Source of the DNA: DATNIB01 sp035604685 | GTDB lineage: Bacteria; Actinomycetota; Acidimicrobiia; Acidimicrobiales; RAAP-2 | Assembly: GCA_035604685.1 (NCBI GenBank) | Contig: DATNIB010000011.1 | Span: 1 to 22,663, forward strand | Direction of reading: 5' to 3' | Length of the DNA stretch: 22,663 nt | Shown: positions 7,442 through 15,191 of the stretch, in pieces | How positions within the stretch are numbered: position 1 is the stretch's first letter | Layout of the letters: each line of letters starts with the position of its first letter | Notes under the pieces: generated by a model | What the model was told of the DNA's origin: nothing | Seen by the model: the letters and a program-made list of their open reading frames with translations, nothing else | Database searches by the model: none | Position numbers and translations under genes: made by a program

Positions 7442-8827
7442 TCACTCGTTCTTCGCGAGGTCGTGGAGCGCGTCCTCGATCGCGCGGTGGAACGTCGGAT
7501 AGGCGTAGATCATCGAGCGCAGACTAGCGATCGGCACCTCGGCGTGGACGGCCAGTGCCAGCAGTCCCAGCACCTCGCCACCGGTCGGCCCGGCCGAGGT
7601 CCCCCCGACGAGGACCCCGCGTTCGGTGTCGGCGACCAGCTTGATGAGGCCGGCATTGCCCGCCTTGTGGATCCAGCCCCGCGCCGACCTGGCGATGTCG
7701 GAGATCCCGGCGGCCACCGCGAGACCCGCAGTGCGCGCCTCCGCCTCGGTCAGCCCGACCGACCCCACCTCGGGGTCCGTGAACGTCACGCGCGGCAGGG
7801 CCCGGTAGTCCGCCTCGGCGGGCTCCTCCCCCAGGATGTCGGCGACCGCGATCGCCGCCTGGTACATGGAGACGTGGGTGAACGCGCCCTTGCCGGTCGC
7901 GTCGCCGATGGCCCACACGCCCGGCGCGGCGCGCAGGCGACCGTCGACCGGGATGGCACGTGCCGTCTCGTCGAGGCCGATCGCCGCCACGCCGAGCGCG
8001 CCCAAGTCGGGGCGCCGCCCGGTCGCGACGAGCAGGCGCTCGGCGACCAGGTCGGCCCGTCCCTCGACGGCCACCGTGAAGGCCGAGCCGTCGTGGGAGA
8101 CGCCGGTCACCTGCGCGCCGGTGACGACGTCGATCCCCTCCTCGACGAAGGCTCGGGTGACGAGCGCGGAGGACTCGGGCTCCTCCAGGGCCAGGATGCG
8201 GTCCATCGTCTCCACCACGGTCACCTTGGCGCCGAAGCGCGCGAAGACCTGGCCGAGCTCGACCCCGATGGCGCCGCCGCCGACCACGACCAGCGAGGCC
8301 GGGACGTCGGTGGAGGCGATGGCGCCGCGGTTGTCCCAGAACGGCAGGCCGGCCAGCCCCGGGATGGGCGGCACGAACGGCTTCGTCCCGGTGTTGAGCA
8401 GGACCGCGCGGCGCGCCTCGAAGATGCGGTCGGCGACGGCCACGCGGGTCGGGCCCCGCAGCACGGCGCGGCCGCGCACGAAGGTGACGCCCTTGGACTC
8501 GAGGCGCTCGACGGCCACGCTGTCGTCCCAGTCGTCGGTCGCCTCGTTGCGGATGCGGGCGGCCACCGGCGCGTAGTCGGCGCGGATGGTCGAGGCCCCG
8601 GCCATCCCCGGGATGCGCCGGCCCTCGGCCAAGAGGTTGGCGGCGCGGATCGCCATCTTGGAGGGCACGCAGCCCCAGTAGGGGCACTCGCCGCCCACCA
8701 GCTCGGCCTCGATGCCGACCACCGACAGCCCGGCCCCGGCCAGCCGGCTCGCCCCGGCCTCCCCGCCCGGGCCGAGCCCGATCGAGACGACGTCGAACAC
8801 CTCGACGCCGGCGCTCTCCTCGCTCAT
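7442..8827 (-). CDS. FAD/NAD(P)-dependent pyridine nucleotide-disulfide oxidoreductase
   Basis: A 461-residue class I flavin disulfide-reductase-type enzyme. FAD binding is shown by GLGPGGEAGA (about 17-26), the redox disulfide by Cys48 and Cys53 in GGECPYWGCVPSK, NAD(P) binding by VVVGGGAIGVELG and the second FAD contact by WAIGDATG. The C-terminal dimerisation domain has AYPTFHR where dihydrolipoamide dehydrogenase has HxHPTxxE. The catalytic His is thus Tyr443 and the Glu is Arg448, so it is not an ordinary lipoamide dehydrogenase; mercuric reductase and soluble transhydrogenase also lack this His. ATG 8827 has a GAGGGGGG ribosome site. It is the last gene of an operon after the SDR, with a 13-nt gap. 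Confidence 0.9.
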   Translation of the reverse strand: MSEESAGVEVFDVVSIGLGPGGEAGASRLAGAGLSVVGIEAELVGGECPYWGCVPSKMAIRAANLLAEGRRIPGMAGASTIRADYAPVAARIRNEATDDWDDSVAVERLESKGVTFVRGRAVLRGPTRVAVADRIFEARRAVLLNTGTKPFVPPIPGLAGLPFWDNRGAIASTDVPASLVVVGGGAIGVELGQVFARFGAKVTVVETMDRILALEEPESSALVTRAFVEEGIDVVTGAQVTGVSHDGSAFTVAVEGRADLVAERLLVATGRRPDLGALGVAAIGLDETARAIPVDGRLRAAPGVWAIGDATGKGAFTHVSMYQAAIAVADILGEEPAEADYRALPRVTFTDPEVGSVGLTEAEARTAGLAVAAGISDIARSARGWIHKAGNAGLIKLVADTERGVLVGGTSAGPTGGEVLGLLALAVHAEVPIASLRSMIYAYPTFHRAIEDALHDLAKNE

Positions 8828-8840
8828 CGACGCCCCCCTC

Positions 8841-9602
8841 TCAGCCGACGCTCGAGATGCCCCCGTCGACCGGGATGACCGCACCGGTGAGATACGAGCC
8901 GGCGCGCGACGCGAGGTAGATGGCGGTCCCGGCCACGTCGTCGGGGCGGCCGATCCGCTTCAAGGGGTTGCCGGCCGCGATGGCGTCGCCCGCCGCGGCG
9001 AGCGTGGCCCGCATCATGTTCGACTCGAACGGCCCCGGTGCGATCGCATTGACCGTGATCGTCGGGGCGAGGCGGCGGGCGAGGTGCCGCGTCAGCATGT
9101 GCACCGCCGCCTTGGAGGCCGAGTAGGAGTAGGTCTCGAGGGCCGGCACCCGCAGCCCGTCGATCGAGCCGATGTTGATCACCCGCGCCGGCTCCTCCTG
9201 GCTGCCGGCGGCCCGGAGCAGCGGGAGCAGTCCCTTCGTGAGATGGAACACGCCCTTCACGTTGAGGGCCAACGCTCGCTCGAAGGCCGCCTCGTCGAAG
9301 TCGTCGATGGGGGCGCCCCAGGCCGCCCCCGCGTTGTTCACCAGGATGTCGAGGCGGTCCTCGCGCTCGGTGATCGCCGCGGCCAGCGCCTGGCACCCCG
9401 CCTCGGTCGAGAGGTCGGCCGCCAACGGGATGCACACGCCGATCTTGGAGAGCTCGGCCGCGACCTCCTCGCACACGTCGAACTTGCGCGACGCGATGTA
9501 CACCTTGGCCCCGGCCTCGACAAAGCCCGTGGCGATCATCTTGCCGATGCCGCGGGACCCGCCGGTCACGAGCGCGGTCTTGCCGTCGATGGAGAAGAGC
9601 AC
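8841..9602 (-). CDS. SDR-family oxidoreductase, RhlG-like
   Basis: A 253-residue classical short-chain dehydrogenase. TGGSRGIG (13-20) binds the dinucleotide, NNAG is at 89-92, and the catalytic residues are Ser146, Tyr160 and Lys164 in YSASK. SRKFDVCEEVAAEL after the second strand (Arg39) suggests NADP(H). The NNAGAAWGAPI, PARVINIGSIDG and TGAVIPVDGG segments resemble RhlG, the beta-ketoacyl reductase-like enzyme of Pseudomonas; the true substrate is unknown. GTG 9602 is 10 nt after the transporter stop and gives the standard LFSIDGKTALVTGG start; the longer frame upstream lies over the transporter and is rejected. Confidence 0.9.
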   Translation of the reverse strand: MLFSIDGKTALVTGGSRGIGKMIATGFVEAGAKVYIASRKFDVCEEVAAELSKIGVCIPLAADLSTEAGCQALAAAITEREDRLDILVNNAGAAWGAPIDDFDEAAFERALALNVKGVFHLTKGLLPLLRAAGSQEEPARVINIGSIDGLRVPALETYSYSASKAAVHMLTRHLARRLAPTITVNAIAPGPFESNMMRATLAAAGDAIAAGNPLKRIGRPDDVAGTAIYLASRAGSYLTGAVIPVDGGISSVG

Positions 9603-9612
9603 GGCTGCTGTG

Positions 9613-11178
9613 TTACTCCACCCCACCCTCGGCCGCCACTCCCGCCGCCACCGCGGGCACGACGTCGTTGCCGAAGGCGAGGCCCACCTCGTCCGCCTTC
9701 GCCCGGCCGCGCGGCCCGGTCGTGACCAGGGCCAGCACCACGATGCCCACCCCGCACCCGGCCGCCACGTCCCAGCCCACATGGGTGGCGCCGGTGAAGG
9801 TGGCCCGCGCCACCGCACCCACCCGGCCGTGGGCGGTGAGCTGGACCCCGCCCCGGAGGAGCTCCTCTGACTGGCGGCCGGTGACGTGCAGGGCGGCCAG
9901 CTTGGGCGCCAGCGCGGCCCGGAAGCGGTCGCTCACGAGCGAGCCGACGATCGCCACGCCGAGCACGCTGCCGAACTGGCGGCTCCCGGCCGTGATCGCG
10001 CTGGCGGTGCCCGACTGGGTGCGCGGCATCCCGGCCAGCGCGGTGTTGGTGATGGGTGGGTTGACGAAGCCGAACCCCGAGCCGATGAAGACGTAGCCCA
10101 AGGCGATCATCGGGTAGGAAGTGGACTGGGTCTGGCGCGACAGCACGAGGGCGCCGCTCATCAACAAGACGCCGGCCACGGCGAGCGGGATGCGCGACCC
10201 CGAGCGCGCCACCAGCCGCCCGGCGATCGGCGAGATCACCACCACCACCGAGGTGGCCGGCAGTGTCATCACCCCCGCCATGAGCGGCGAGAAGCCGCGG
10301 GCTTCCTGGAGGTTCAAGGTGTTGAGGAAGAGGAAGCCCGAGAAGGTGAGGAAGGTCAAGGTGGCGATCCCGGCGGCGCCGGCGAACGGCGGACTTCGGA
10401 AGAACCGGAGGTCGATGAGGGGCGAGTCGGCCCGCCGCTCGACGCCGAGGAAGGCGGCGAGCGCCAGGGCGGCGAGCGCGAACAGGGTCAGGATCTCGAC
10501 CGAGGCCCAGCCGTGCTGCGGCGCCTCGATGATGGCGTAGGTGGTGAGCGCCAGGAAGGCGATCATGAGCCCCTGGCCCGGCCCGTCGACGCGGCGCGGC
10601 TTCTCGGCCCGGGACTCGGGGAGATAGCGGCGGGCCAGGAGGAACGCCGCCGCACCGACGGGCACGTTCACCCAGAAGATCGAGCGCCAGCCGATCGACT
10701 GGACGAGGAGCCCGCCCAGTATCGGCCCCGAGGCGGCGCTGATGCCGAAGGTGGCGCCCCAGATGCCGATGGCCACCGCCCGCTCCTTGGCGTCGGTGAA
10801 GGTGTTCGACACGATCGACAGCGAGTTGGGACTGAGCATGGACCCGCCGACCGCTTGCAGCATGCGGAACGCGATGAGCGAGCCGAGGTCGGGGGCCAGG
10901 CTGCAGAGCAGCGACCCGGCCGAGAAGATGACGAGGCCGGTCTGGAACATGCGGCGCCGGCCGATCCGGTCGCCCGTCGATCCCGACAGGATCAGCAGGC
11001 TGGCCAGCACGAGGATGTAGGAGTCGACCACCCACTGGAGCCCCGAGACGTCGGCGTGGAAGCCGCGCTGGATCGCCGGCAGCCCGACGTTGACGATGGT
11101 GCCATCGAGGCTGACCATGAACAGGCTCAGACTGCAGATGACGAGGATGGTCCGTCGCTGGGTCGGTGCCGCCGGCAT
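9613..11178 (-). CDS. DHA2-family (EmrB/QacA) MFS drug:H+ antiporter
   Basis: A 521-residue transporter with about 14 hydrophobic segments. LDGTIVNVGLPAI in the first helix, the loop motif GSTGDRIGRRRMF (motif A), GISAASGPILGGLL (motif C) and WRSIFWVNVPVG are hallmarks of the DHA2 family, which exports drugs, dyes or metabolites with proton exchange. The Asp in the first helix fits the family. An extended, less conserved region (about 430-470) precedes the final helix. ATG 11178 is preceded by AAGGTGA at about 7 nt. It heads an operon with the SDR and the flavoenzyme, so the exported compound could be something these enzymes make or modify; no regulator gene is adjacent. It is divergent from purU. 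Confidence 0.92.
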   Translation of the reverse strand: MPAAPTQRRTILVICSLSLFMVSLDGTIVNVGLPAIQRGFHADVSGLQWVVDSYILVLASLLILSGSTGDRIGRRRMFQTGLVIFSAGSLLCSLAPDLGSLIAFRMLQAVGGSMLSPNSLSIVSNTFTDAKERAVAIGIWGATFGISAASGPILGGLLVQSIGWRSIFWVNVPVGAAAFLLARRYLPESRAEKPRRVDGPGQGLMIAFLALTTYAIIEAPQHGWASVEILTLFALAALALAAFLGVERRADSPLIDLRFFRSPPFAGAAGIATLTFLTFSGFLFLNTLNLQEARGFSPLMAGVMTLPATSVVVVISPIAGRLVARSGSRIPLAVAGVLLMSGALVLSRQTQSTSYPMIALGYVFIGSGFGFVNPPITNTALAGMPRTQSGTASAITAGSRQFGSVLGVAIVGSLVSDRFRAALAPKLAALHVTGRQSEELLRGGVQLTAHGRVGAVARATFTGATHVGWDVAAGCGVGIVVLALVTTGPRGRAKADEVGLAFGNDVVPAVAAGVAAEGGVE

Positions 11179-11179
11179 C

Positions 11180-11201
11180 GCCCGCTCACCTTAGGGCGGG
11201 C
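11180..11201. promoter_or_regulatory. Inverted repeat in divergent promoter region
   Basis: GCCCGC/GCGGGC form a 6-bp inverted repeat (11180-11185 with 11196-11201) just upstream of the transporter start, covering its ribosome site and a TAAGGT box. It could act as an operator or fold over the ribosome site; both are inference. Confidence 0.25.
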
Positions 11202-11244
11202 CCGCGTGCCGTCCCGCCTGGTCCTTTCCGCACGATCGGGCCGG

Positions 11245-11250
11245 TAGCCT
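11245..11250 (+). promoter_or_regulatory. purU -10 box, probable leaderless start
   Basis: TAGCCT fits the actinobacterial TANNNT -10 and ends 8 nt before the GTG start of purU, with no ribosome site between. This spacing would place the RNA start at or next to the start codon. Confidence 0.4.
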
Positions 11251-11258
11251 GGATCGTC

Positions 11259-12101
11259 GTGACCGACGTGGTGCTCACCCTGTCGTGCGTCGACCGCCTC
11301 GGGATCGTCCAGGCGGTGGCCCAGTTCCTGGCCGAGCGCCAGCTGAACATCCTGGAGAGCCAGCAGTTCGGCGACCTCTCGAGCGGCCGGTTCTTCATGC
11401 GCGTGCACGCGGTGGCCGTCGGTGAGAAGCGCCCGGTAGACGAGCTGCGCGCCGAGTTCGCACCGCTCGCGGAGACCTTCGCCATGACCTGGGCGCTCTC
11501 GGACCCGGCCGCCCGGCCGCGCGTGCTCCTCTTGGTGAGCAAGCTCGGCCACTGCCTGAACGACCTGCTCTACCGGCACTACTCGGGCGCGCTGCGCATC
11601 GACGTCCCGGCCGTCGCCTCCAACCACCCGGACCTCGAGCACCTGGCCGTCACCTACGGCATCCCCTACGTCGTCCTCCCGGCCGGCAAGCCCAACCAGG
11701 AGGCCCGGGTCCTGGCGATGATCGACGAGCTGGCGATCGACTTCGTCGTGCTGGCCCGCTACATGCAGATCCTCTCGCCCGACTTCGTCGACCGGCTGCC
11801 CGGGCGGATCATCAACATCCACCACGGCCTCCTGCCGAGCTTCAAGGGGGCGGGCCCCTACCGCCAGGCCTTCGACGGCGGCGTGAAGGTGATCGGGGCC
11901 ACCGCGCACTTCGTCACCCACGACCTCGACGAGGGCCCGATCATCGAGCAGATGGTCAACCGGGTCGACCACTCGGCCGACCCCGAGCAGATCGCCTCCA
12001 TCTCGCGGGACCTCGAGTCGAGGTCGCTCGCCCGGGCCGTCCAGTGGCACGTGGAGCACCGGGTCCTGCTCAACGGCCGCAAGACCGTCGTCTTCTCCTG
12101 A
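11259..12101 (+). CDS. purU: Formyltetrahydrofolate deformylase
   Basis: PurU hydrolyses 10-formyl-THF to THF and formate, balancing one-carbon pools and supplying formate for purine synthesis. From GTG 11259 the protein is 280 residues, the same length as the E. coli enzyme. Residues 1-80 form an ACT regulatory domain (LSCVDRLGIVQAVAQFLAE). The catalytic formyltransferase-like domain follows, with Asn186 and His188 in INIHHGLLPSFKG and Asp224 in HDLDEGPII making up the expected Asn-His-Asp set. The 31-codon upstream extension in the same frame has no homology-like content. It is divergent from the transporter operon and converges with the panE-like gene. Confidence 0.93.
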   Translation: MTDVVLTLSCVDRLGIVQAVAQFLAERQLNILESQQFGDLSSGRFFMRVHAVAVGEKRPVDELRAEFAPLAETFAMTWALSDPAARPRVLLLVSKLGHCLNDLLYRHYSGALRIDVPAVASNHPDLEHLAVTYGIPYVVLPAGKPNQEARVLAMIDELAIDFVVLARYMQILSPDFVDRLPGRIINIHHGLLPSFKGAGPYRQAFDGGVKVIGATAHFVTHDLDEGPIIEQMVNRVDHSADPEQIASISRDLESRSLARAVQWHVEHRVLLNGRKTVVFS

Positions 12102-12115
12102 CGGCGGTCCCGACG

Positions 12116-12141
12116 GCGCGCCACCCCGCCCGCAGGCGCGC
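12116..12141. terminator. Hairpin between convergent genes
   Basis: GCGCGCC (12116-12122) pairs with GGCGCGC (12135-12141) around a 12-nt loop, exactly in the 40-bp gap between convergent purU and the panE-like gene. It could end transcription from both sides. No T-tract is present on either strand. Confidence 0.4.
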
Positions 12142-13113
12142 TCAGGACCCGGTCAGCTCGGCCAGCAACGCCTCTTCGCTGAAGCTGGCCGGCGGGCGCC
12201 GCGCCCAGGCCAGCTCGTTGGCCAGGCGCCGCACGCGCTCGTTGACCGGCGTCTCGATCCCGAACAGTGCGCCGAGCAGCACGATCTCCCCGTTGAGGTA
12301 GTCCGCCTCGATGCTCCCGCGGCCCCGCTCGACGCTCTGCCAGGTCGAGCTGCCGCCGGTCCGCCCCGGGACCGGCTCGCGCACCGACACGAGGTCGCCC
12401 CGGCGCGCCCGCTCCTCCTCGACCGACGCGAACTCGATGCCGGCCGCCCGCAGGCAGGCCTCCGCCTCGGCGCGCAGCAAGCGGGCGATCGGACCGGCGC
12501 GGGCCGCCCGCCCGCAGAGCGCCTCCAGCGCGTTGGTCAGGTTCATGAGGAGCTTGGCGTGCTTCCAGCGCATGATGTCGTCGCGCACGACCGAGCTGAA
12601 GGTGGCCGCCTCGAGCGCGGCGGCGATGGCCGTCGCGGTGTCGTCGCTCCCGTGGGGCCAGCGCCCGACGTCGATCACGCCGGTGACCGGCTCGGAGTGG
12701 ACCTCGATGACGCCCGGCTCCAGGTGGGTGGCCGGGCACTGGATGCAGGCCCCGTAGACGCGGGCGAAGAGGCGGGCGGCCTGGCGCTCGTTGTCCACCC
12801 CGTTCTGCACGCAGCAGAGCGGGACGTCTCCTCCCGCGGTCCGCAGCAGTCGCTCGAGCGCCCCCTGGGTGTCCTGGCTCTTCACGCAGAGGCACACCAC
12901 GTCGCCCGGTCCCCAGTCGATGGCGCCGGGTTCGTCGACCACCGGCACGGCCAGGAGCTCGGTCGAGCTCGGCGAGACCAGGCGCAGCCCGTCGCGTCGC
13001 AGCGCCTCGTAGTGGGCGCCGCGGGCGATGAGGACGACGTCACCCCCGGCCTGGAAGCGACGGGCCCCGAGCGCCCCGCCGATGGCGCCGGCGCCGTAGA
13101 CGATGATGCGCAT
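12142..13113 (-). CDS. 2-dehydropantoate 2-reductase-like (PanE/ApbA family) protein
   Basis: A 323-residue NADPH-dependent ketopantoate-reductase-fold enzyme. The N-terminal YGAGAIGG (6-13) binds NADPH. Lys187 and Asn191 in RWKHAKLLMNL match the catalytic Lys/Asn helix, and GSIEADYLNGEIV holds the conserved Glu. Classical PanE makes pantoate for CoA synthesis, but no other pantothenate gene is here and the family contains reductases of other 2-oxo acids. The ATG at 13113 is 2 nt after the stop of the TrpB2-like gene, so the two are coupled; a substrate linked to amino-acid or 2-oxo-acid metabolism is a reasonable guess. The larger frame to 14415 is a shadow of the upstream gene. Confidence 0.88.
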   Translation of the reverse strand: MRIIVYGAGAIGGALGARRFQAGGDVVLIARGAHYEALRRDGLRLVSPSSTELLAVPVVDEPGAIDWGPGDVVCLCVKSQDTQGALERLLRTAGGDVPLCCVQNGVDNERQAARLFARVYGACIQCPATHLEPGVIEVHSEPVTGVIDVGRWPHGSDDTATAIAAALEAATFSSVVRDDIMRWKHAKLLMNLTNALEALCGRAARAGPIARLLRAEAEACLRAAGIEFASVEEERARRGDLVSVREPVPGRTGGSSTWQSVERGRGSIEADYLNGEIVLLGALFGIETPVNERVRRLANELAWARRPPASFSEEALLAELTGS

Positions 13114-13115
13114 GC

Positions 13116-14366
13116 TCAGGCGTCGAGGAGCCGGTGGTTCAGGTAGTCGTCGTAGGCGCCGAGGTCGAGCAAACCGTGGCCCGAGTAGTTGAACAGGATC
13201 GTCTTCTCCTGGCCGGTCTCCTTGGCGGCCAGCGCCTCGTCGATGACGGCCCGGATGGCGTGTGCCGTCTCGGGGGCGGGGATGGAGCCCTGGGTGCGGG
13301 CGAACTGCACGGCCGCCTCGAAGACCTTGCCCTGCGGGTAGGCGACGGCGCGCATCCGCCCGTTCTGCACCAGGTTGGAGATGATCGGCGCGTCGCCGTG
13401 GTAGCGGAGGCCGCCGGCGTGGATCGACGGCGGGATGAAGTCGTGGCCCAGCGTGTACATGGCGAGGAGCGGCGTCATCCCCGCGGTGTCGCCGAAGTCG
13501 TAGTCGAACGAGCCGGCGGTGAGCGTCGGGCACGACGCCGGCTCGACCGCCAGCAGCTCCACGCCCTGGTCGGGGACGAACGGGAGCGCGATGCCGGCCA
13601 GGTTCGACCCCCCGCCGCAGCAGCCGACGATGAGGTCGGGGCGCTCCACGCCGGCGAGCGCCAGCTGCTCCTTCGCCTCGAGCCCGATCACCGTCTGGTG
13701 CAAGAGGACGTGGTTGAGGACCGACCCCAATGAGTAGTGCGAGTCCTCGCGCCCCGCCGCGTCGCGCACGGCGTCGGAGATGGCGGTCCCGAGCGACCCG
13801 GGGTGCCCGGGTTGGTCCACCGGCGAGGGCTCGACCTGGCCGCCCCAGGTCTCCATCATCACTCGGCGGTAGGGCTTCTGCTCGTAGGAGGCCCGCACCA
13901 TGTACACCTTGCACTCCTGGTCGAACAGCGCCGTGGCGAAGGAGAGCGCGCTCCCCCACTGGCCCGCGCCCGTCTCGGTGGTCAGCCGCTCGATGCCCTC
14001 CATCTTGTTGAAGTAGGCCTGCGGCACCGCGGTGTTGGGCTTGTGCGAGCCGGCCGGCGACACCGACTCGTCCTTGTAGAAGATGCGGGCCGGCGTTCCG
14101 AGGGCCGCCTCGAGGCGGGTGGCGCGCACGAGGGGGGTCGGTCGCCACAGCCCCAGGATGTCGAGCACCGGGCCGGGGATGTCCACCCAGGGCTCGGCCG
14201 TCACCTCCTGGCCGATGAGGGCCATCGGGAAGAGGGGTGCGAGGTCGTCGGGCCCGACCGGCTGGCGGGTGCCCGGGTGCAGCGGGGGCTGGAGCGGGGT
14301 CGGCAGGTGCGGGACGACGTTGAACCAGGCCGCCGGGATCCGCTCGGTCGGCAGTAACCAACGCAT
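13116..14366 (-). CDS. TrpB2-type tryptophan synthase beta-like PLP enzyme
   Basis: A 416-residue fold-type II PLP enzyme. AGSHKPNTA with Lys109 as the PLP-binding lysine is the TrpB2 signature, ETGAGQWG holds the probable catalytic Glu131, and GCCGGGSN (248-255) grips the PLP phosphate. The long N-terminus with WFNVVPHLPTPLQPPLHPGT is also typical of TrpB2. TrpB2 proteins condense indole with serine but do not pair normally with TrpA, and no trpA is next to it; indole salvage or another beta-replacement is likely. ATG 14366 has a GGGAGGA ribosome site. A panE-like gene follows after 2 nt. The promoter must lie in or beside the foldback element upstream. Confidence 0.92.
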   Translation of the reverse strand: MRWLLPTERIPAAWFNVVPHLPTPLQPPLHPGTRQPVGPDDLAPLFPMALIGQEVTAEPWVDIPGPVLDILGLWRPTPLVRATRLEAALGTPARIFYKDESVSPAGSHKPNTAVPQAYFNKMEGIERLTTETGAGQWGSALSFATALFDQECKVYMVRASYEQKPYRRVMMETWGGQVEPSPVDQPGHPGSLGTAISDAVRDAAGREDSHYSLGSVLNHVLLHQTVIGLEAKEQLALAGVERPDLIVGCCGGGSNLAGIALPFVPDQGVELLAVEPASCPTLTAGSFDYDFGDTAGMTPLLAMYTLGHDFIPPSIHAGGLRYHGDAPIISNLVQNGRMRAVAYPQGKVFEAAVQFARTQGSIPAPETAHAIRAVIDEALAAKETGQEKTILFNYSGHGLLDLGAYDDYLNHRLLDA

Positions 14367-14415
14367 GGGTCCTCCCCTCGCCGCGGGCGCCCTCGCTTCC
14401 GACGCCGCAGAACAC

Positions 14416-14568
14416 GGTACTGGGTCAATTTCGGTTGTCACAGCCGACACCTACGTTTGGGGAAGCGAAAGCCGTCGGTCCCTCGGTAGGAGGGAGCGTG
14501 AAACTGCTCATTTGAGCTACCGACGTAAAGCCCAAATGTACGCGGAGGGTTGAAATCGACCCACTACC
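14416..14568. mobile_element. 153-bp nested foldback, IS21-like ends (MITE-like remnant or structured RNA)
   Basis: The ends are inverted repeats of 17 bp matching at 15 positions: GGTACTGGGTCAATTTC (14416-14432) and the complement of GAAATCGACCCACTACC (14552-14568). Inside are a second inverted pair, TACGTTTGGG (14452-14461) with CCCAAATGTA (14531-14540), and a perfect 7-bp pair CGTCGGT/ACCGACG (14473-14479 with 14519-14525). The apex holds two small hairpins (CCCTC/GAGGG at 14480-14494; GCTC/GAGC at 14506-14517). The TGGGTC-ATTTC ends recall IS21-family insertion-sequence termini, from memory. No transposase fits inside and no clear target duplication was found. It lies between divergent genes. 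Composition is more AT-rich than the surroundings. Confidence 0.5.
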
Positions 14569-14648
14569 CAGACTATGGCGCGGCGCCAGGCGACGCCCGG
14601 GGGGCGGCGCCGATGGCCGGCCGCCGGGCGACGTGGCAGGGTGGCGGC

Positions 14649-15131
14649 GTGCGCCGATCCTGCGAGGCCACGATCGACATCGAGGCCCCGCCGGCGGCCG
14701 TCTGGGCGGTCGTGGCCGACGTCACCCGGGTGGGCGAGTGGAGCGGCGAGTGCCGGGGCTGCGAGTGGGTCGACGGCGCGACCGGTCCGGCCGTCGGCGC
14801 CCGCTTCCGGGGACACAACCGTCGCGCCGGGTTCCGCTGGAGCCGGACCAACCAGGTCTTTGCGGCCGACGAGCCGACCCGCCTCGTCTGGCGCACCATG
14901 CCCGGCGGCGTCTACATGGACGCGGTCGAGTGGGAGGTGGGACTGCAGGAGCGCGGCGCGGGCACGGCCGCCCGCCTCTCGTTCTCGGTGGTCAAGCTGC
15001 CCAAGCCGATGGAGCTGCTCATCGACGTCCTCTTCGCCCCGCACCGGGACCGATCCCAAGATCTGGCCGGCGACCTCGGGCGCCTGAAGGCGCTCGTCGA
15101 GGGCGCGCCGGCGCCGGGACCCACCGGGTAG
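14649..15131 (+). CDS. SRPBCC (START-like) family protein, polyketide cyclase/dehydrase type
   Basis: A 160-residue protein with the START-like lipid-binding layout: a first strand TIDIEAPPAAVWAVVADVTRVGEWSGEC (8-35), then a beta-rich middle with GARFRGHNRR and RLVWRTMP, and a long C-terminal helix (PHRDRSQDLAGDLGRLKALVEG). Members bind hydrophobic ligands in a cavity, some as cyclases or lipid handlers; no specific role can be read here. GTG 14649 places the first strand at the usual distance from the N-terminus; ATG 14613 is an alternative. It is divergent from the TrpB2-like gene across the foldback element and is followed by mscL after about 60 bp. Confidence 0.8.
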   Translation: MRRSCEATIDIEAPPAAVWAVVADVTRVGEWSGECRGCEWVDGATGPAVGARFRGHNRRAGFRWSRTNQVFAADEPTRLVWRTMPGGVYMDAVEWEVGLQERGAGTAARLSFSVVKLPKPMELLIDVLFAPHRDRSQDLAGDLGRLKALVEGAPAPGPTG

Positions 15132-15191
15132 ACCTCCGCAGACGGGCGGGTGACGCGCGGCGACGCGCGCCAGGACGAGAAAGGGGTGGTC

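Noticed and set aside
12142..14415. Fusion of TrpB2-like and PanE-like proteins
   Set aside because: The upstream part of this frame is a shadow of the TrpB2-like gene, which is read in a different frame and has its own stop 2 nt before the PanE-like ATG.
14473..14525. tRNA-like D-arm (TAGCTC...GAGCA) on the minus strand
   Set aside because: No acceptor stem, anticodon arm or T-arm at the right distances; the bases are explained by the inner stem and hairpins of the foldback element.
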